This document shows positions 36,695 through 47,681 of a stretch of DNA of 64,000 nt, piece after piece. This DNA is from Polyangium sp. 6x1. GTDB taxonomy: Bacteria > Myxococcota_A > Polyangia > Polyangiales > Polyangiaceae. Every line of letters starts with the position of its first letter. The first letter of the stretch is position 1. The stretch is taken from the NCBI RefSeq assembly GCF_029946515.1, contig NZ_JARZHH010000030.1, positions 1-64,000 on the forward strand, in the 5' to 3' direction. Under the pieces are notes generated by a model. That model was given only the letters and a program-made list of their open reading frames with translations, made no database searches and was not told the DNA's origin. A program made the translations under genes and the position numbers.

Positions 36695-38353
36695 ATGGAT
36701 CGTCTGGCCTCTCCTCGCACAGAAACCGACGAAAGCCTGGTCAAGGAGCTCCTGCGGTACGTGCGCTTCGGGGAAGACGACGCGCGCCTGCTCCGCGCGC
36801 TCCGGCCCCGCGCGGCCCCGCATTTCGAGCGCATCGCCACGGCCTTTTACGACCGCATCCGCGAGCACGACGACGCGCACGACGTCTTCACAGGCGAGGC
36901 CCAGATCAAGCGGCTCCAGGGCTCCATGGTCCGCTGGATGGATCGGCTCTGCGAGGGCCCGCACGACGAGGCGTACTTCAAGAAGACCCTCGAAATCGGC
37001 CGGATCCACGTCCAGATCGGCCTCCCGCAGCGCTACATGTTCACCGCGATGGCGCTGATCCGCGTCGCGCTCCTGCGCGTCGTCGACGACACCATGGGCG
37101 CCGATGCGTCGGCCTGCCGCGAGGCGCTCGACCGCATCCTCGACATCGAGCTCGCGGTCATGCTCGAAAGCTACCGCGATCACTTCGTCGCGCGCACGCA
37201 GCGCCGCGAGCGCCTCGAACGGGCCGAGGTCGACCTCGCCTTGCGCCGCACCGAGCACCGCTACGTCAGCGCCGTCGAGCTCGCGCGCGTCCTCGTCGTC
37301 GGCCTCGATCGCGAGGCCCGGATCCGCCTCTTCAACCGCGAGGCCGAGCGTGTCACCGGGCTCGGGCGCGAGGAGGTGTTCGGCGCACGTTTCCACGAGG
37401 CGCTCCTGCCCGAGGCCCTCCACGACGAACAAGCGGGCCTCTTGCAGGCGCTCCTCGAGAGCCGCGAAGGCCGCACCTCGATCGACGACGTCGAGAGCGC
37501 GGTCCGCACCCGCGCCGGCAAGATCCGCGACGTCCGCTGGCAATTCGCGTATGCGCCGGGCGACGACGACGACATCGTCTTCTTCGCGGTCGGCCGCGAC
37601 ACGACCGACGAGAACGCGCTCGCCGCGCGGCTCCGGCAAAACGAGAAGCTCGCGGCCGTGGGCACGCTCGCGGCGGGCCTCGCGCACGAGATCCGAAACC
37701 CGCTGAACGGCGCCCAGCTCCACGTCACCTTCCTCGAACGAGGCCTGCGCAAGAGCGGCGCCGACGGCGAGCAGCTCGAAGCCGTCCACATCGTGGGCGA
37801 GGAGATCAAGCGACTCGGCAAGCTCGTCAGCGAGTTCCTCGATTTCGCGCGGCCGAAGCCCCTCGAGCTCCGCCCCACGTCGATGCGCGCCGTGTGCGAG
37901 CGCGCGGGCAAGCTCGTCGAGGCCCGCGCGCTCCAGACCGGCGTCACGCTCGCCCTGGAGCTGCCCACGAGCGAGCTCGTGCTCGACCTCGACACGCCCA
38001 AGATCCAGCAGGTCCTCCTGAACCTCCTGCAGAACGCGGTCGAGGCGCTCGAGCCCACGCGCGGCGGCTCTGTCACGCTCCGGGCGCGGCGAAGGCCGCG
38101 GGACGTCGTGATCGAGGTCGAGGACGACGGGCCTGGCCTCGCGAGCCCCGACGCCCCGATCTTCGACCCGTTTTTCTCGACGAAGCCCGAGGGCACGGGC
38201 CTCGGCCTCGCGATCGTCCACCGCATCGTCACCGACCACGGCGGCACGATCGACGTCGACAGCCACCCCGGCAGGACGGTATTCCGTGTATCGCTCCCGC
38301 TCCGCCTCGGCGCGCACGACGAAGGCGGCAATGGGGGAAAGATCCTCCCTTGA
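36695..38353 (+). CDS. Globin-coupled sensor histidine kinase (heme/O2 sensor)
   Basis: A 552-aa cytoplasmic kinase from the ATG at 36695; a GTG at 36689 in a GTGA overlap is equally possible. Residues of about 15-165 are a globin-coupled sensor domain: FYDRI (Tyr52, position of the distal Tyr in the family) and [15 protein letters not shown] with the likely proximal heme ligand His105. A PAS-like domain covers about 190-305. The HisKA motif [13 protein letters not shown] has phospho-acceptor His331, and the ATPase domain has [15 protein letters not shown] and [15 protein letters not shown]. Anaeromyxobacter AfGcHK has the same globin-kinase order. O2 or NO binding is inferred. It is followed by an NtrC-type regulator. 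Confidence 0.9.
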   Translation: MDRLASPRTETDESLVKELLRYVRFGEDDARLLRALRPRAAPHFERIATAFYDRIREHDDAHDVFTGEAQIKRLQGSMVRWMDRLCEGPHDEAYFKKTLEIGRIHVQIGLPQRYMFTAMALIRVALLRVVDDTMGADASACREALDRILDIELAVMLESYRDHFVARTQRRERLERAEVDLALRRTEHRYVSAVELARVLVVGLDREARIRLFNREAERVTGLGREEVFGARFHEALLPEALHDEQAGLLQALLESREGRTSIDDVESAVRTRAGKIRDVRWQFAYAPGDDDDIVFFAVGRDTTDENALAARLRQNEKLAAVGTLAAGLAHEIRNPLNGAQLHVTFLERGLRKSGADGEQLEAVHIVGEEIKRLGKLVSEFLDFARPKPLELRPTSMRAVCERAGKLVEARALQTGVTLALELPTSELVLDLDTPKIQQVLLNLLQNAVEALEPTRGGSVTLRARRRPRDVVIEVEDDGPGLASPDAPIFDPFFSTKPEGTGLGLAIVHRIVTDHGGTIDVDSHPGRTVFRVSLPLRLGAHDEGGNGGKILP

Positions 38354-38360
38354 GGCTCCC

Positions 38361-39764
<1,404 letters not shown>

Positions 39765-39793
39765 GTGGCACGGGGTTTGTAGGTCCCCCGTTC

Positions 39794-40174
39794 GTGGACA
39801 CCAACGAACGGCCACGCCGACTGGTTCTTCTGGTGGACGACGACATCCGCTCGGCGCGTGTCTTCGTGCGGATGCTCCGAGAGGACGGCTTCGACGTCGA
39901 GGTCGCCCACGACGGCGCCGTCGCCATCGGGAGGCTCTCGCGCGGGCCTTTGCCCCACGTCCTCGTCACGGACCTGCACATGCCGCATGCCGACGGCATC
40001 GCCGTCGCGAAATACGCGCGCTCCTGCGACCCCACGCTGCCGATCTTCATGGTGACGGGGTATCCCGAGCTCATCGCGGCCCACGCGAGGGCATTCGACC
40101 CCGCACCGCGTGTGTTCACGAAGCCGCTCGATTATCCCACCTTCGCGAAGGAGCTCGATCGGACGGGCACGTGA
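39794..40174 (+). CDS. Single-domain response regulator
   Basis: A 126-aa CheY-like receiver from a GTG start, 29 bp after the NtrC-type gene. Conserved positions are VDDD (14-17), phospho-acceptor Asp60 in VLVTDLHMPHADG, Thr in MVTGYPE and Lys in FTKPLDY. There is no output domain, so it acts either as a phosphate sink for the kinase or through protein contacts. It is probably the fourth gene of the globin-sensor operon. A second TGGCACG-like element near 39766 overlaps the end of the preceding gene but lacks the -12 GC. Confidence 0.85.
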   Translation: MDTNERPRRLVLLVDDDIRSARVFVRMLREDGFDVEVAHDGAVAIGRLSRGPLPHVLVTDLHMPHADGIAVAKYARSCDPTLPIFMVTGYPELIAAHARAFDPAPRVFTKPLDYPTFAKELDRTGT

Positions 40175-40220
40175 ACGCACGCCTTGCAGGGGGGCGCAAA
40201 CCGCGCGCCTCCCGAGCGGC

Positions 40221-41990
40221 TCAGCGCTTGCGCCTCTCCTTCACGATCGCGTCCATTTCGGCGTGATACTTGCTGCTCTTTCGAATGGCGACCCCGAACG
40301 CGCTCGTCTGGATCTGCCCCTTCGAATACACGTCGTAGTCCGCGAGCGCGGGGTGCCGCTGGATGCCCTCGGTCATCTCCTCGTAATCCGGGTGCGGCAT
40401 GTAGATGATGTCCGGCTTCCAGGCCGTGAACAGCGTGTCGGCCGAGAATCGAGAGAGCGCGAACCGCGGCTCGTTCAGCCCCGCGAGATCGATGACGGTC
40501 TTCCCCGAATTCAGCGCGCCGAGCAAGCCGACCTCGGTCGTCGCGATGACGACGTCGTCCGGGAGCGCGGCGAATCGATCGAGCTTGAACCAGTAGCCTT
40601 GCGGCCCCTGTTCGAGCACGTGCTTCTGCATGTTGAACCGGCCGACCGTCCCGCCGAGCGCCGCGCCGAGCAGATCCTTGCCGGCCGCCGTGAACGTGGG
40701 CGCGAGTTCCCATAACGCGAACAAGAGCGCGCCCGCGGCGACGAGCGGGACCGCCGGAGAAGCCGCCGCGGGTCGCGGTGCGAGCGCGAAGAGCCGGCCG
40801 ATGCTGCGCGATGCGAGGAAGACGAGGATCGGCACGAGCGGATAATAAAACCGCTGCGACTGGGCCATGATCTGCGTCATGACGAGCCACGTGTAGATGA
40901 GCAGAAGGGTCACCGTGACGACGAGCGCTCGGTCGATCGCGGGGGCCTTTTTCACGAACGCGCGCGGCGAGGAGAGCACCTCCACCGCGGTCGGCACGAA
41001 GAGCGGCCAGAACGACCCGAGCCACGGGATCAAGAGCTTCGTGTTGTCGCCGTAATACGCCTTCGCGAACCCCGCGCCGTAGTGCGCGGACCCCTTCACC
41101 CAGAAGGGCAGCGGCAGCGCCGTCTTGAAATACAGCCAGCACGCCGTGACGTGCACGACGAGCAGGCCCAGCGTCGTGCCGAGCGCGATCGCCCCGCCGC
41201 GACGATCCGCCGGGCTCTTCGGGAAGACCACGAACGACAGCGGCACGAGCACGGCCATCATCGCGAGCTCGGGCCGGATCAGGAACGACATTCCTCCGAG
41301 CACCCCGAGCGCCCAGACGAGGCGCTTCGACGGGGCGTTCGAAAGCCGGTGCGCGACGAGCAAATACGTCGCGCCGAAGCACAGGCCGAACGTCGTATCC
41401 ATGCCGCTCACGAAGTGGTCGGCGAACGTCGACCCCGCGAGGCAAACGAAGACGAGCCCGACGGCCACGCCCGCCACTTTGCGCCCGGCCGCCTCTTTCG
41501 CGAGCCACGCGAGCAGCGCGAGCAGCACGACGCCCGGCAGGAGGCTCGACAGGATCGCCGCGAGGCTCATGTTGCCGCGCGTCGCGAGGAGCAGCGGCAC
41601 GTTCACGACCAGGAACGCGAGTGATGTCAGCCCGTAGGTCGGCGCGCCGCCCGGATTCCAGGCAATCCGCCCGTCATGGAGCAGGTTGTGCGCATATCGC
41701 TGAAAGATGTACGCGTCGTCCCATAACGTCCGGATGTCGAAGCGCGCGATCACCTTCAGCGCGATCACGCCGATGCACGCGGCGATCGTCAGGCCGAACA
41801 GCGCACGCAGCGCGCGCGCGATCGGCGCGGGCTCGGGGCGCGCGTCCTCGTCGCGCGCGGCGTCAGGCGCGGACGAACCTGCCTCCGGCGTGGCCTCTTC
41901 TTCCCCGGCGCCCGTTTCGGGTTCGCCGGGCCGCCCGTCCTCGGGGGCGTCTTCGGGGAGCGCATCTGCCTGATTCTTCACGTCCACCAT
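40221..41990 (-). CDS. Multi-pass membrane glycosyltransferase-like protein
   Basis: A 589-aa protein. The ATG at 41990 is preferred because the longer frame adds 28 residues of low quality. An acidic, Pro/Glu-rich cytoplasmic N-terminus of about 60 residues is followed by a helix (about 66-83) and then the extracytoplasmic loop FDIRTLWDDAYIFQRYAHNL. The DDAYIFQRYAHNLL pattern is that of GT-C family (GT39/arabinofuranosyl-like) polyprenol-phosphate sugar transferases, in which the Asp pair is catalytic. About ten further helices follow. The C-terminal 150 residues form a soluble domain. It probably glycosylates a lipid, protein or polysaccharide at the outer face of the inner membrane. Confidence 0.78.
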   Translation of the reverse strand: MVDVKNQADALPEDAPEDGRPGEPETGAGEEEATPEAGSSAPDAARDEDARPEPAPIARALRALFGLTIAACIGVIALKVIARFDIRTLWDDAYIFQRYAHNLLHDGRIAWNPGGAPTYGLTSLAFLVVNVPLLLATRGNMSLAAILSSLLPGVVLLALLAWLAKEAAGRKVAGVAVGLVFVCLAGSTFADHFVSGMDTTFGLCFGATYLLVAHRLSNAPSKRLVWALGVLGGMSFLIRPELAMMAVLVPLSFVVFPKSPADRRGGAIALGTTLGLLVVHVTACWLYFKTALPLPFWVKGSAHYGAGFAKAYYGDNTKLLIPWLGSFWPLFVPTAVEVLSSPRAFVKKAPAIDRALVVTVTLLLIYTWLVMTQIMAQSQRFYYPLVPILVFLASRSIGRLFALAPRPAAASPAVPLVAAGALLFALWELAPTFTAAGKDLLGAALGGTVGRFNMQKHVLEQGPQGYWFKLDRFAALPDDVVIATTEVGLLGALNSGKTVIDLAGLNEPRFALSRFSADTLFTAWKPDIIYMPHPDYEEMTEGIQRHPALADYDVYSKGQIQTSAFGVAIRKSSKYHAEMDAIVKERRKR

Positions 41991-42224
41991 GCTGCCACGA
42001 CGAGCCCCCCCGGGTGCCGCAGCGAACGTCGCAGCGGCCCGAGCAGTCCCGGCGGCGACAGAGAGCAAACCCACCCGGGGAAGTCAAGCCAATTCATCGA
42101 ATTTCCTTGCACCGGGCACGAATGTGTGCATTGCCGATTCGCGGACCGTGGGCGCCTCGCGGAATCCGCGCGTATTGGGGGAGAACATCGTTCCGTCGGG
42201 CGAGACGATGCTAGGTTGCCGCCC

Positions 42225-43064
42225 ATGACGGAGTTTCGTCGTTTTCGCGGCACGATTGGTTATCTGACGAACGAAGCCCTCGAGGCCGCGGTGAACTGCG
42301 CCCTCGCGCTCGAACGCCCCTTGCTCGTGAAGGGCGAGCCGGGCACGGGCAAGACCCTGCTCGCCGAGGCAATCGCCCAGACGCTCGAGACCGAGCTCAT
42401 CCCGTGGCACGTGAAGAGCACCACCCGGGCGCAGGACGGGCTTTACGTGTACGACACCGTCCAGCGCCTCTACGACTCGCGCTTTGGCGACGGCGACGTG
42501 CGCGACATCCGCCGCTACATCAAGCTCGGCCCCCTCGGCCGCGCGCTCGCCTCGGACAAACGGGTCGTCCTGCTCATCGACGAGATCGACAAGGCCGACC
42601 TCGAGTTCCCGAACGACCTCTTGCACGAGATCGATCGCATGCGTTTCCGCGTGACCGAGACGGGCGACGAGTACGTCGCGAAGGAGCGCCCCGTCGTCGT
42701 GATCACGAGCAACAACGAGAAAGAGCTTCCGGACGCGTTCCTGCGCCGCTGCGTCTTTCACTTCATCGATTTCCCCGACCGCGAGTTCATGCGGCAGATC
42801 GTGAGCGTCCACCACCCGGAGCTCGCGCGGACGCTCGTCGATCAGGTCCTCTCGGTCTTCTACGAGATTCGCAACATGTCGCGGCTCCGCAAGCGCCCGT
42901 CCACGAGTGAGCTCATCGACTGGATCGCCGCGCTCCGCAAAGCGGGCCTCGACGAGGTGAAGCTCGAACAGGCGCTGCCCTTCCTCGGCGCGCTGCTCAA
43001 GAAAGAGCAGGATCTCGTCGCGTACGCCGATCAGCTCGCGGGCGGCCGCAAATATCGCTCCTGA
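42225..43064 (+). CDS. MoxR-like AAA+ ATPase (orphan)
   Basis: A 279-aa ATPase with Walker A KGEPGTGKTLLAEAIAQ, Walker B VVLLIDEIDKADLEFPNDLL, sensor 1 ITSNNEKELPDAFLRRC and a helical lid. The sequence (FRGTIGYLTNEALEAAVNCALAL, split) is the subgroup often placed next to a CoxE-type VWA protein. No VWA gene follows here: a strong terminator lies 10 bp downstream and the next gene is hcp. It differs clearly from the Bat-operon MoxR. It probably remodels a metal-binding or secreted partner encoded elsewhere. It is divergent from the membrane glycosyltransferase, with a 234-bp gap. Confidence 0.85.
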   Translation: MTEFRRFRGTIGYLTNEALEAAVNCALALERPLLVKGEPGTGKTLLAEAIAQTLETELIPWHVKSTTRAQDGLYVYDTVQRLYDSRFGDGDVRDIRRYIKLGPLGRALASDKRVVLLIDEIDKADLEFPNDLLHEIDRMRFRVTETGDEYVAKERPVVVITSNNEKELPDAFLRRCVFHFIDFPDREFMRQIVSVHHPELARTLVDQVLSVFYEIRNMSRLRKRPSTSELIDWIAALRKAGLDEVKLEQALPFLGALLKKEQDLVAYADQLAGGRKYRS

Positions 43065-43074
43065 CGCACCGCAT

Positions 43075-43123
43075 CCTGGATCTTCGTTTCCCCACGGTGG
43101 GGCCTCGAAGATCCAGGCCTTTT
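43075..43123 (+). terminator. Intrinsic terminator after orphan moxR
   Basis: A 12-bp perfect stem (CCTGGATCTTCG / CGAAGATCCAGG) closes a 19-nt loop that holds a CCCC/GGGG sub-stem, and is followed by CCTTTTG. It separates the MoxR-like gene from hcp. Confidence 0.75.
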
Positions 43124-43161
43124 GCCCCACCCTCCCCCCGAATTCACGCAATGACACGGTA

Positions 43162-43171
43162 GCCGTACGGC
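43162..43171. repeat. Perfect palindrome upstream of the hcp promoter
   Basis: GCCGTACGGC is a perfect 10-bp palindrome about 30 bp upstream of the -24 element of the hcp sigma54 promoter. It is a candidate operator or activator half-site; enhancer sites usually lie further upstream, so this is tentative. Confidence 0.3.
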
Positions 43172-43200
43172 CTGGCTGCGTCTTTTTGTCGTCCGAGGGG

Positions 43201-43216
43201 TGGCACGACGAATGCA
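43201..43216 (+). promoter_or_regulatory. Near-consensus sigma54 (-24/-12) promoter of hcp
   Basis: TGGCACGacgaATGCA matches the consensus TGGCACG-N4-TTGCA at 11 of 12 defined positions, with exact GG-N10-GC spacing. It points towards hcp, 199 nt upstream of its ATG, in an otherwise empty 350-bp gap isolated by a terminator from moxR. Transcription would start near 43227. The window encodes an NtrC-type activator at 38.4-39.8 kb. Confidence 0.7.
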
Positions 43217-43414
43217 ATGATGCCTGGTCGGCTCCCCTCCAAAGTCCGGCACGAAGATGCTTGACGCCGGGGTGGAAACGAGGGAAAGCCGAAAGACCGA
43301 ACGCGGGGGTTTTCGGATCTCCGGGCTCGGCTGGGAGACCGTCATCTGCCAGCGCGCAATAAGGCGTAGACTGAGTCCAGGGGACGGCACGACCAAACGG
43401 AAGAGGTTAGCACC

Positions 43415-43915
43415 ATGGCTCTCAATGCGTATCTCCGGTTGAAGGGGCAGAAGCAGGGCGAGATCAAGGGTTCCGTGACCCAGAAGGGTCGCGAGAACAG
43501 CATCATGGTCATCGCGGTCTCGCACGAGATCATGAGCCCCCGTGACCCGGCGAGCGGCCTGCCGACGGGCAAGCGCATGCACAAGCCCTTCATCGTGACG
43601 AAGGAGCTCGATAAGGCGTCGCCGCTGCTCTACAGCGCGCTCGTGTACAACGAGAACATCTCGGAGTGGGAGCTCAAGCACTACACGCCGCAGGTGAAGG
43701 CGCAGCAGGGCGTGGGCACCGAGGTGAACCACTACACGGTGCGCCTGATCAACGCGAACATCGCGTCGATCAACTTCCGCATGCCGAACAACCGGAACCC
43801 CGATCTCATGAAGTACGCCGAGTACGAGGAGATCGCGTTCACGTACCAGAAGATCATCTGGACGTGGACCGAGGGCGGCATCACGGCCGAGGACGACTGG
43901 GAGACGCCCGTGTGA
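43415..43915 (+). CDS. hcp: Type VI secretion Hcp-family protein (orphan)
   Basis: A 166-aa protein preceded by GAAGAGG. It reads as a full-length Hcp: MALNAYLRLKGQKQGEIKGS start, EIMSPRDPASGLPTGKRMHK (the extended loop), FIVTKELDKASPLLYSAL, VNHYTVRLINANIASINFRM and the C-terminal EEIAFTYQKIIWTW. Hcp forms hexameric rings that make the tube of the type VI secretion system. No other T6SS gene (sheath, VgrG, baseplate, TssJLM) occurs in this window. The gene is isolated between a sigma54-type promoter and a strong terminator, so it is a single-gene transcription unit. Confidence 0.9.
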   Translation: MALNAYLRLKGQKQGEIKGSVTQKGRENSIMVIAVSHEIMSPRDPASGLPTGKRMHKPFIVTKELDKASPLLYSALVYNENISEWELKHYTPQVKAQQGVGTEVNHYTVRLINANIASINFRMPNNRNPDLMKYAEYEEIAFTYQKIIWTWTEGGITAEDDWETPV

Positions 43916-43942
43916 TGTTGGGCTAACGCCCAGCGAAATCAG

Positions 43943-43975
43943 CCGGGCGGCCTTCGGGTCGCCCGGTTTCGTTTT
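43943..43975 (+). terminator. UUCG-tetraloop terminator after hcp
   Basis: A 10-bp stem (one G-U) with a C(UUCG)G tetraloop (CCGGGCGGCC TTCG GGTCGCCCGG) is followed by TTTCGTTTT. It lies 28 bp after the hcp stop and is one of the clearest intrinsic terminators in the window. Confidence 0.9.
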
Positions 43976-44066
43976 GTGCGCCTCGGAAAAACCTCGGAGG
44001 CCCACCGCCTCCTTCGAGGTTCCGCGCGGGTTGAAATCATCACGATGGTTCGCTAAGGCGTCGCCC

Positions 44067-44780
44067 GTGTTCTCCGGTGCGCGCGTCGCCGTGGTGATCC
44101 CGGCTTTCCGGGAAGAGGATCGAATCGCAGATACGGTGCGGTCCGTGCCTTCGTTCGTGGACCACATCGTCGTGGTCGACGACGCGAGCGACGACGCCAC
44201 CTCGGCCGCCGCGCGCGCCGCGGGAGACGGGCGCCTCGTGCTCGTGCGGCACGCGGAGAACCGCGGCGTCGGCGCGGCCATCCTGACCGGGTATCGCGAG
44301 GCGCGAGCGCTCGGAGCCGACGTCGCGGCCGTGATGGCGGGCGACGGGCAGATGGATCCGCTCGACCTGCCTGACGTCGTCGGGCCCGTGGCGCGGAACG
44401 AAGCCGATTACGTCAAAGGCGACCGATTGCGCCATCCCGCCGTCTGGAAGGACATGCCGCTCCACCGGCTGCTCGGCACCTCGGCGCTCGCGTGGATGAC
44501 GCGGCACGCGGCCGGGCTTTCGTCGCTCTCCGATAGCCAGTGCGGGTATACCGCGATCGGCGCGGCGGCGATCGATTGCCTGCTCCGCGAGGGAATGTGG
44601 GGGCGATATGGATACCCGAACGATTTGCTCGGCACGCTCGCCCGGCACGGGCATCGCATTCACGAAGTCGCGGTGAAACCCGTCTACCGCGGCGAAGCGA
44701 GCGGGCTCCGGCCGTGGCACGTGTTCACGATTGGCTACGTGGTCGGGCGGGTCGCGTATCGGCGCATCGCGACGCGATGA
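44067..44780 (+). CDS. Family 2 glycosyltransferase
   Basis: A 237-aa GT-A fold enzyme. I chose the GTG at 44067 (AAGG 8 nt upstream) because an earlier TTG at 43974 lies in the hcp terminator T-run. Motifs are VAVVIPAFREEDRI, HIVVVDDASDDAT (nucleotide-binding Asp) and AVMAGDGQMDPLDLP containing the DxD-like metal site. This matches dolichol-phosphate mannosyl or glucosyl transferase-like proteins that load sugars onto a lipid carrier. No C-terminal membrane helices are evident, so it may work with membrane partners such as the GT-C proteins encoded nearby. Confidence 0.88.
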   Translation: MFSGARVAVVIPAFREEDRIADTVRSVPSFVDHIVVVDDASDDATSAAARAAGDGRLVLVRHAENRGVGAAILTGYREARALGADVAAVMAGDGQMDPLDLPDVVGPVARNEADYVKGDRLRHPAVWKDMPLHRLLGTSALAWMTRHAAGLSSLSDSQCGYTAIGAAAIDCLLREGMWGRYGYPNDLLGTLARHGHRIHEVAVKPVYRGEASGLRPWHVFTIGYVVGRVAYRRIATR

Positions 44781-44947
44781 CGGCTGCACGATTGCGGGGT
44801 TCAGCGCGGGGACGGCGTCCGGGACGCGCCGTCTCCGTCCGCTCGCCGGAGAATCCTCCTCTCCCGAACAACCCGTTTCTCCGCGTGGTCATCGAACTGC
44901 CCGCCTCACGAGAGCCGGGGTACTTCACCGACGTACGCCTCATCTAG
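44777..44947 (+). CDS. Possible small protein coupled to glycosyltransferase
   Basis: A 56-aa frame starting in an ATGA overlap with the glycosyltransferase stop. It has an Arg-rich first half and a second half PLPNNPFLRVVIELPASREPGY. The stop lies 39 bp before glmM. The overlap is the only positive evidence; codon usage is not decisive and no homology was recognised. It may be a non-coding leader. Confidence 0.25.
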   Translation: MTAARLRGSARGRRPGRAVSVRSPENPPLPNNPFLRVVIELPASREPGYFTDVRLI

Positions 44948-44986
44948 GGGCTAACGTTCGGCCCCGTCCGCGGCTAGCGTGGCGGC

Positions 44987-46414
<1,428 letters not shown>

Positions 46415-46423
46415 ATTCCGCGC

Positions 46424-47674
46424 GTGCTCCTCCTGCTCGACGTGGTGACGCGCGCCGCGCGCCTTTTCTTGCTCGCGCTCGCGCCACCGCTGCTCTCGCC
46501 CGAGCCCTCGCCTCCCGGAAACCCGGTCGTCGGGGCCATTCTGGCCGTCCTTCTCCTCGGCGCCGTGCTCTACGGCGCTCTGCGGCTTCGCGCGTGGGGC
46601 GCGACTCCGCGCGGGTTCGCGTGGAGCGCGGCGTTCGCGTGGGTCTCCGTCGCGGCCGCGCTCGGCGCCGCGCTCTACTTCCGCGAGGGCCGCGCGCCGC
46701 TCGGCCAGGGCGTCGTGTTCGTCGCGGTCCCGGCCTGGGCCTCGATGGCCCTCGCGGCCTCGACGCTCGCGGGAAACAAGCTCCCGCGCGCGCGCCATGC
46801 GCGGCACTTCGCGGCGCTCTTCGTGCTCACGCTCGGCGCGCTCGCCTTCGCGTCCGCGTCGTCCTGGCTCGCGTCGCCCACGCAGATGTGGTGGGAAGCG
46901 CTGCGCCGCGACGGTGAGCATCCGCGCGCGATCGGCGAGCTCACGCGGAGGCCGCTCGGCGCGCGGGATTTTCTCGCGGCGCGCGCCGTCGCGGACGAGT
47001 GCTTGCGGCTGCACCCCGGGAGCTGCCGCTGCCAGGGCGAGCGCGCCGAGATCGCGATCCGCGCGCGCGACTTCGTGCAAGCGGAAGGCCTCGCGCGCGC
47101 TGCGCACGAAAAATGCCCCGGCGACGCCGATCTGCGCGCGCTCCACGCCGAGGCGCTCGGTTTGAGCGGACAAGGGATGCGGGCCGAGGAGGAGGCCCGG
47201 CGCGCCCTCGCCCTCGGCGGCGCCGAGGCGCGGCTCCGGTACGCGCTCGCGCTCGCGCTCGCGGGCCAGGGCAAGGACGCCGAGGCGATGCGGGAAGCGA
47301 AGCGCGCAGTCGAGCTCGGCGCCGGCCGGAGCGCCGCGCTCTTCGTCGGCTCCTCCGCGCTCGTGAAGGGCGATCTCGACGAGGCCGCCCGGGTGCTCGC
47401 CCCGCTCGTCGCCGCCGATCCGGGCGACGCCGAGGCGCAGTACGACCTCGGCCTCGTGGCCGATCGCCGCGGCGACTACAACGCCGCGCGCTCGGCATAC
47501 CTCGGGGCCCTGCGGGCGGACCCTTCGTTCGCGGACGCGCGCTACAACCTCGCGCTCCTCACGTTCCGCCGCGGCGTCGTCGACGAGGCCAAGCACCACG
47601 CGCAGAAGCTCCGCGAGGCGCATCCCGAGGACTCGCGCGGCCCCGAGCTCGCCCGGTCGTTGGGCCTCAAATAG
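46424..47674 (+). CDS. Membrane TPR protein
   Basis: A 416-aa protein from a GTG 9 bp after glmM, so probably co-transcribed. Four membrane helices occupy the N-terminal 150 or so residues (LVVGAILAVLLLGAVLYGALRL-like stretch, GFAWSAAFAWVSVAAALGAAL, VFVAVPAWASMALAASTL, FAALFVLTLGALAFASASSWL). Then come a Cys pair (LHPGSCRC) and about six TPR units (AEALGLSGQGMRAEEEARRAL, YDLGLVADRRGDYNAARSAY). It is convergent with the next gene, 7 bp apart. It probably scaffolds an envelope complex; the partner is unknown. Confidence 0.75.
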   Translation: MLLLLDVVTRAARLFLLALAPPLLSPEPSPPGNPVVGAILAVLLLGAVLYGALRLRAWGATPRGFAWSAAFAWVSVAAALGAALYFREGRAPLGQGVVFVAVPAWASMALAASTLAGNKLPRARHARHFAALFVLTLGALAFASASSWLASPTQMWWEALRRDGEHPRAIGELTRRPLGARDFLAARAVADECLRLHPGSCRCQGERAEIAIRARDFVQAEGLARAAHEKCPGDADLRALHAEALGLSGQGMRAEEEARRALALGGAEARLRYALALALAGQGKDAEAMREAKRAVELGAGRSAALFVGSSALVKGDLDEAARVLAPLVAADPGDAEAQYDLGLVADRRGDYNAARSAYLGALRADPSFADARYNLALLTFRRGVVDEAKHHAQKLREAHPEDSRGPELARSLGLK

Positions 47675-47681
47675 TTGGCGC

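Noticed and set aside
39766-39781. Second sigma54-like element TGGCACGGGGTTTGTA before the single-domain regulator
   Set aside because: The -12 GC is replaced by GT and it overlaps the end of the upstream gene, so it is not supported as a promoter.
43415-43915. Part of a type VI secretion gene cluster
   Set aside because: No sheath, baseplate, VgrG or membrane-complex gene is present on either side.
43974-44066. TTG start of the GT2 gene at 43974
   Set aside because: It falls in the T-run of the hcp terminator; the GTG at 44067 has a ribosome binding site and begins just before the GT-A fold.
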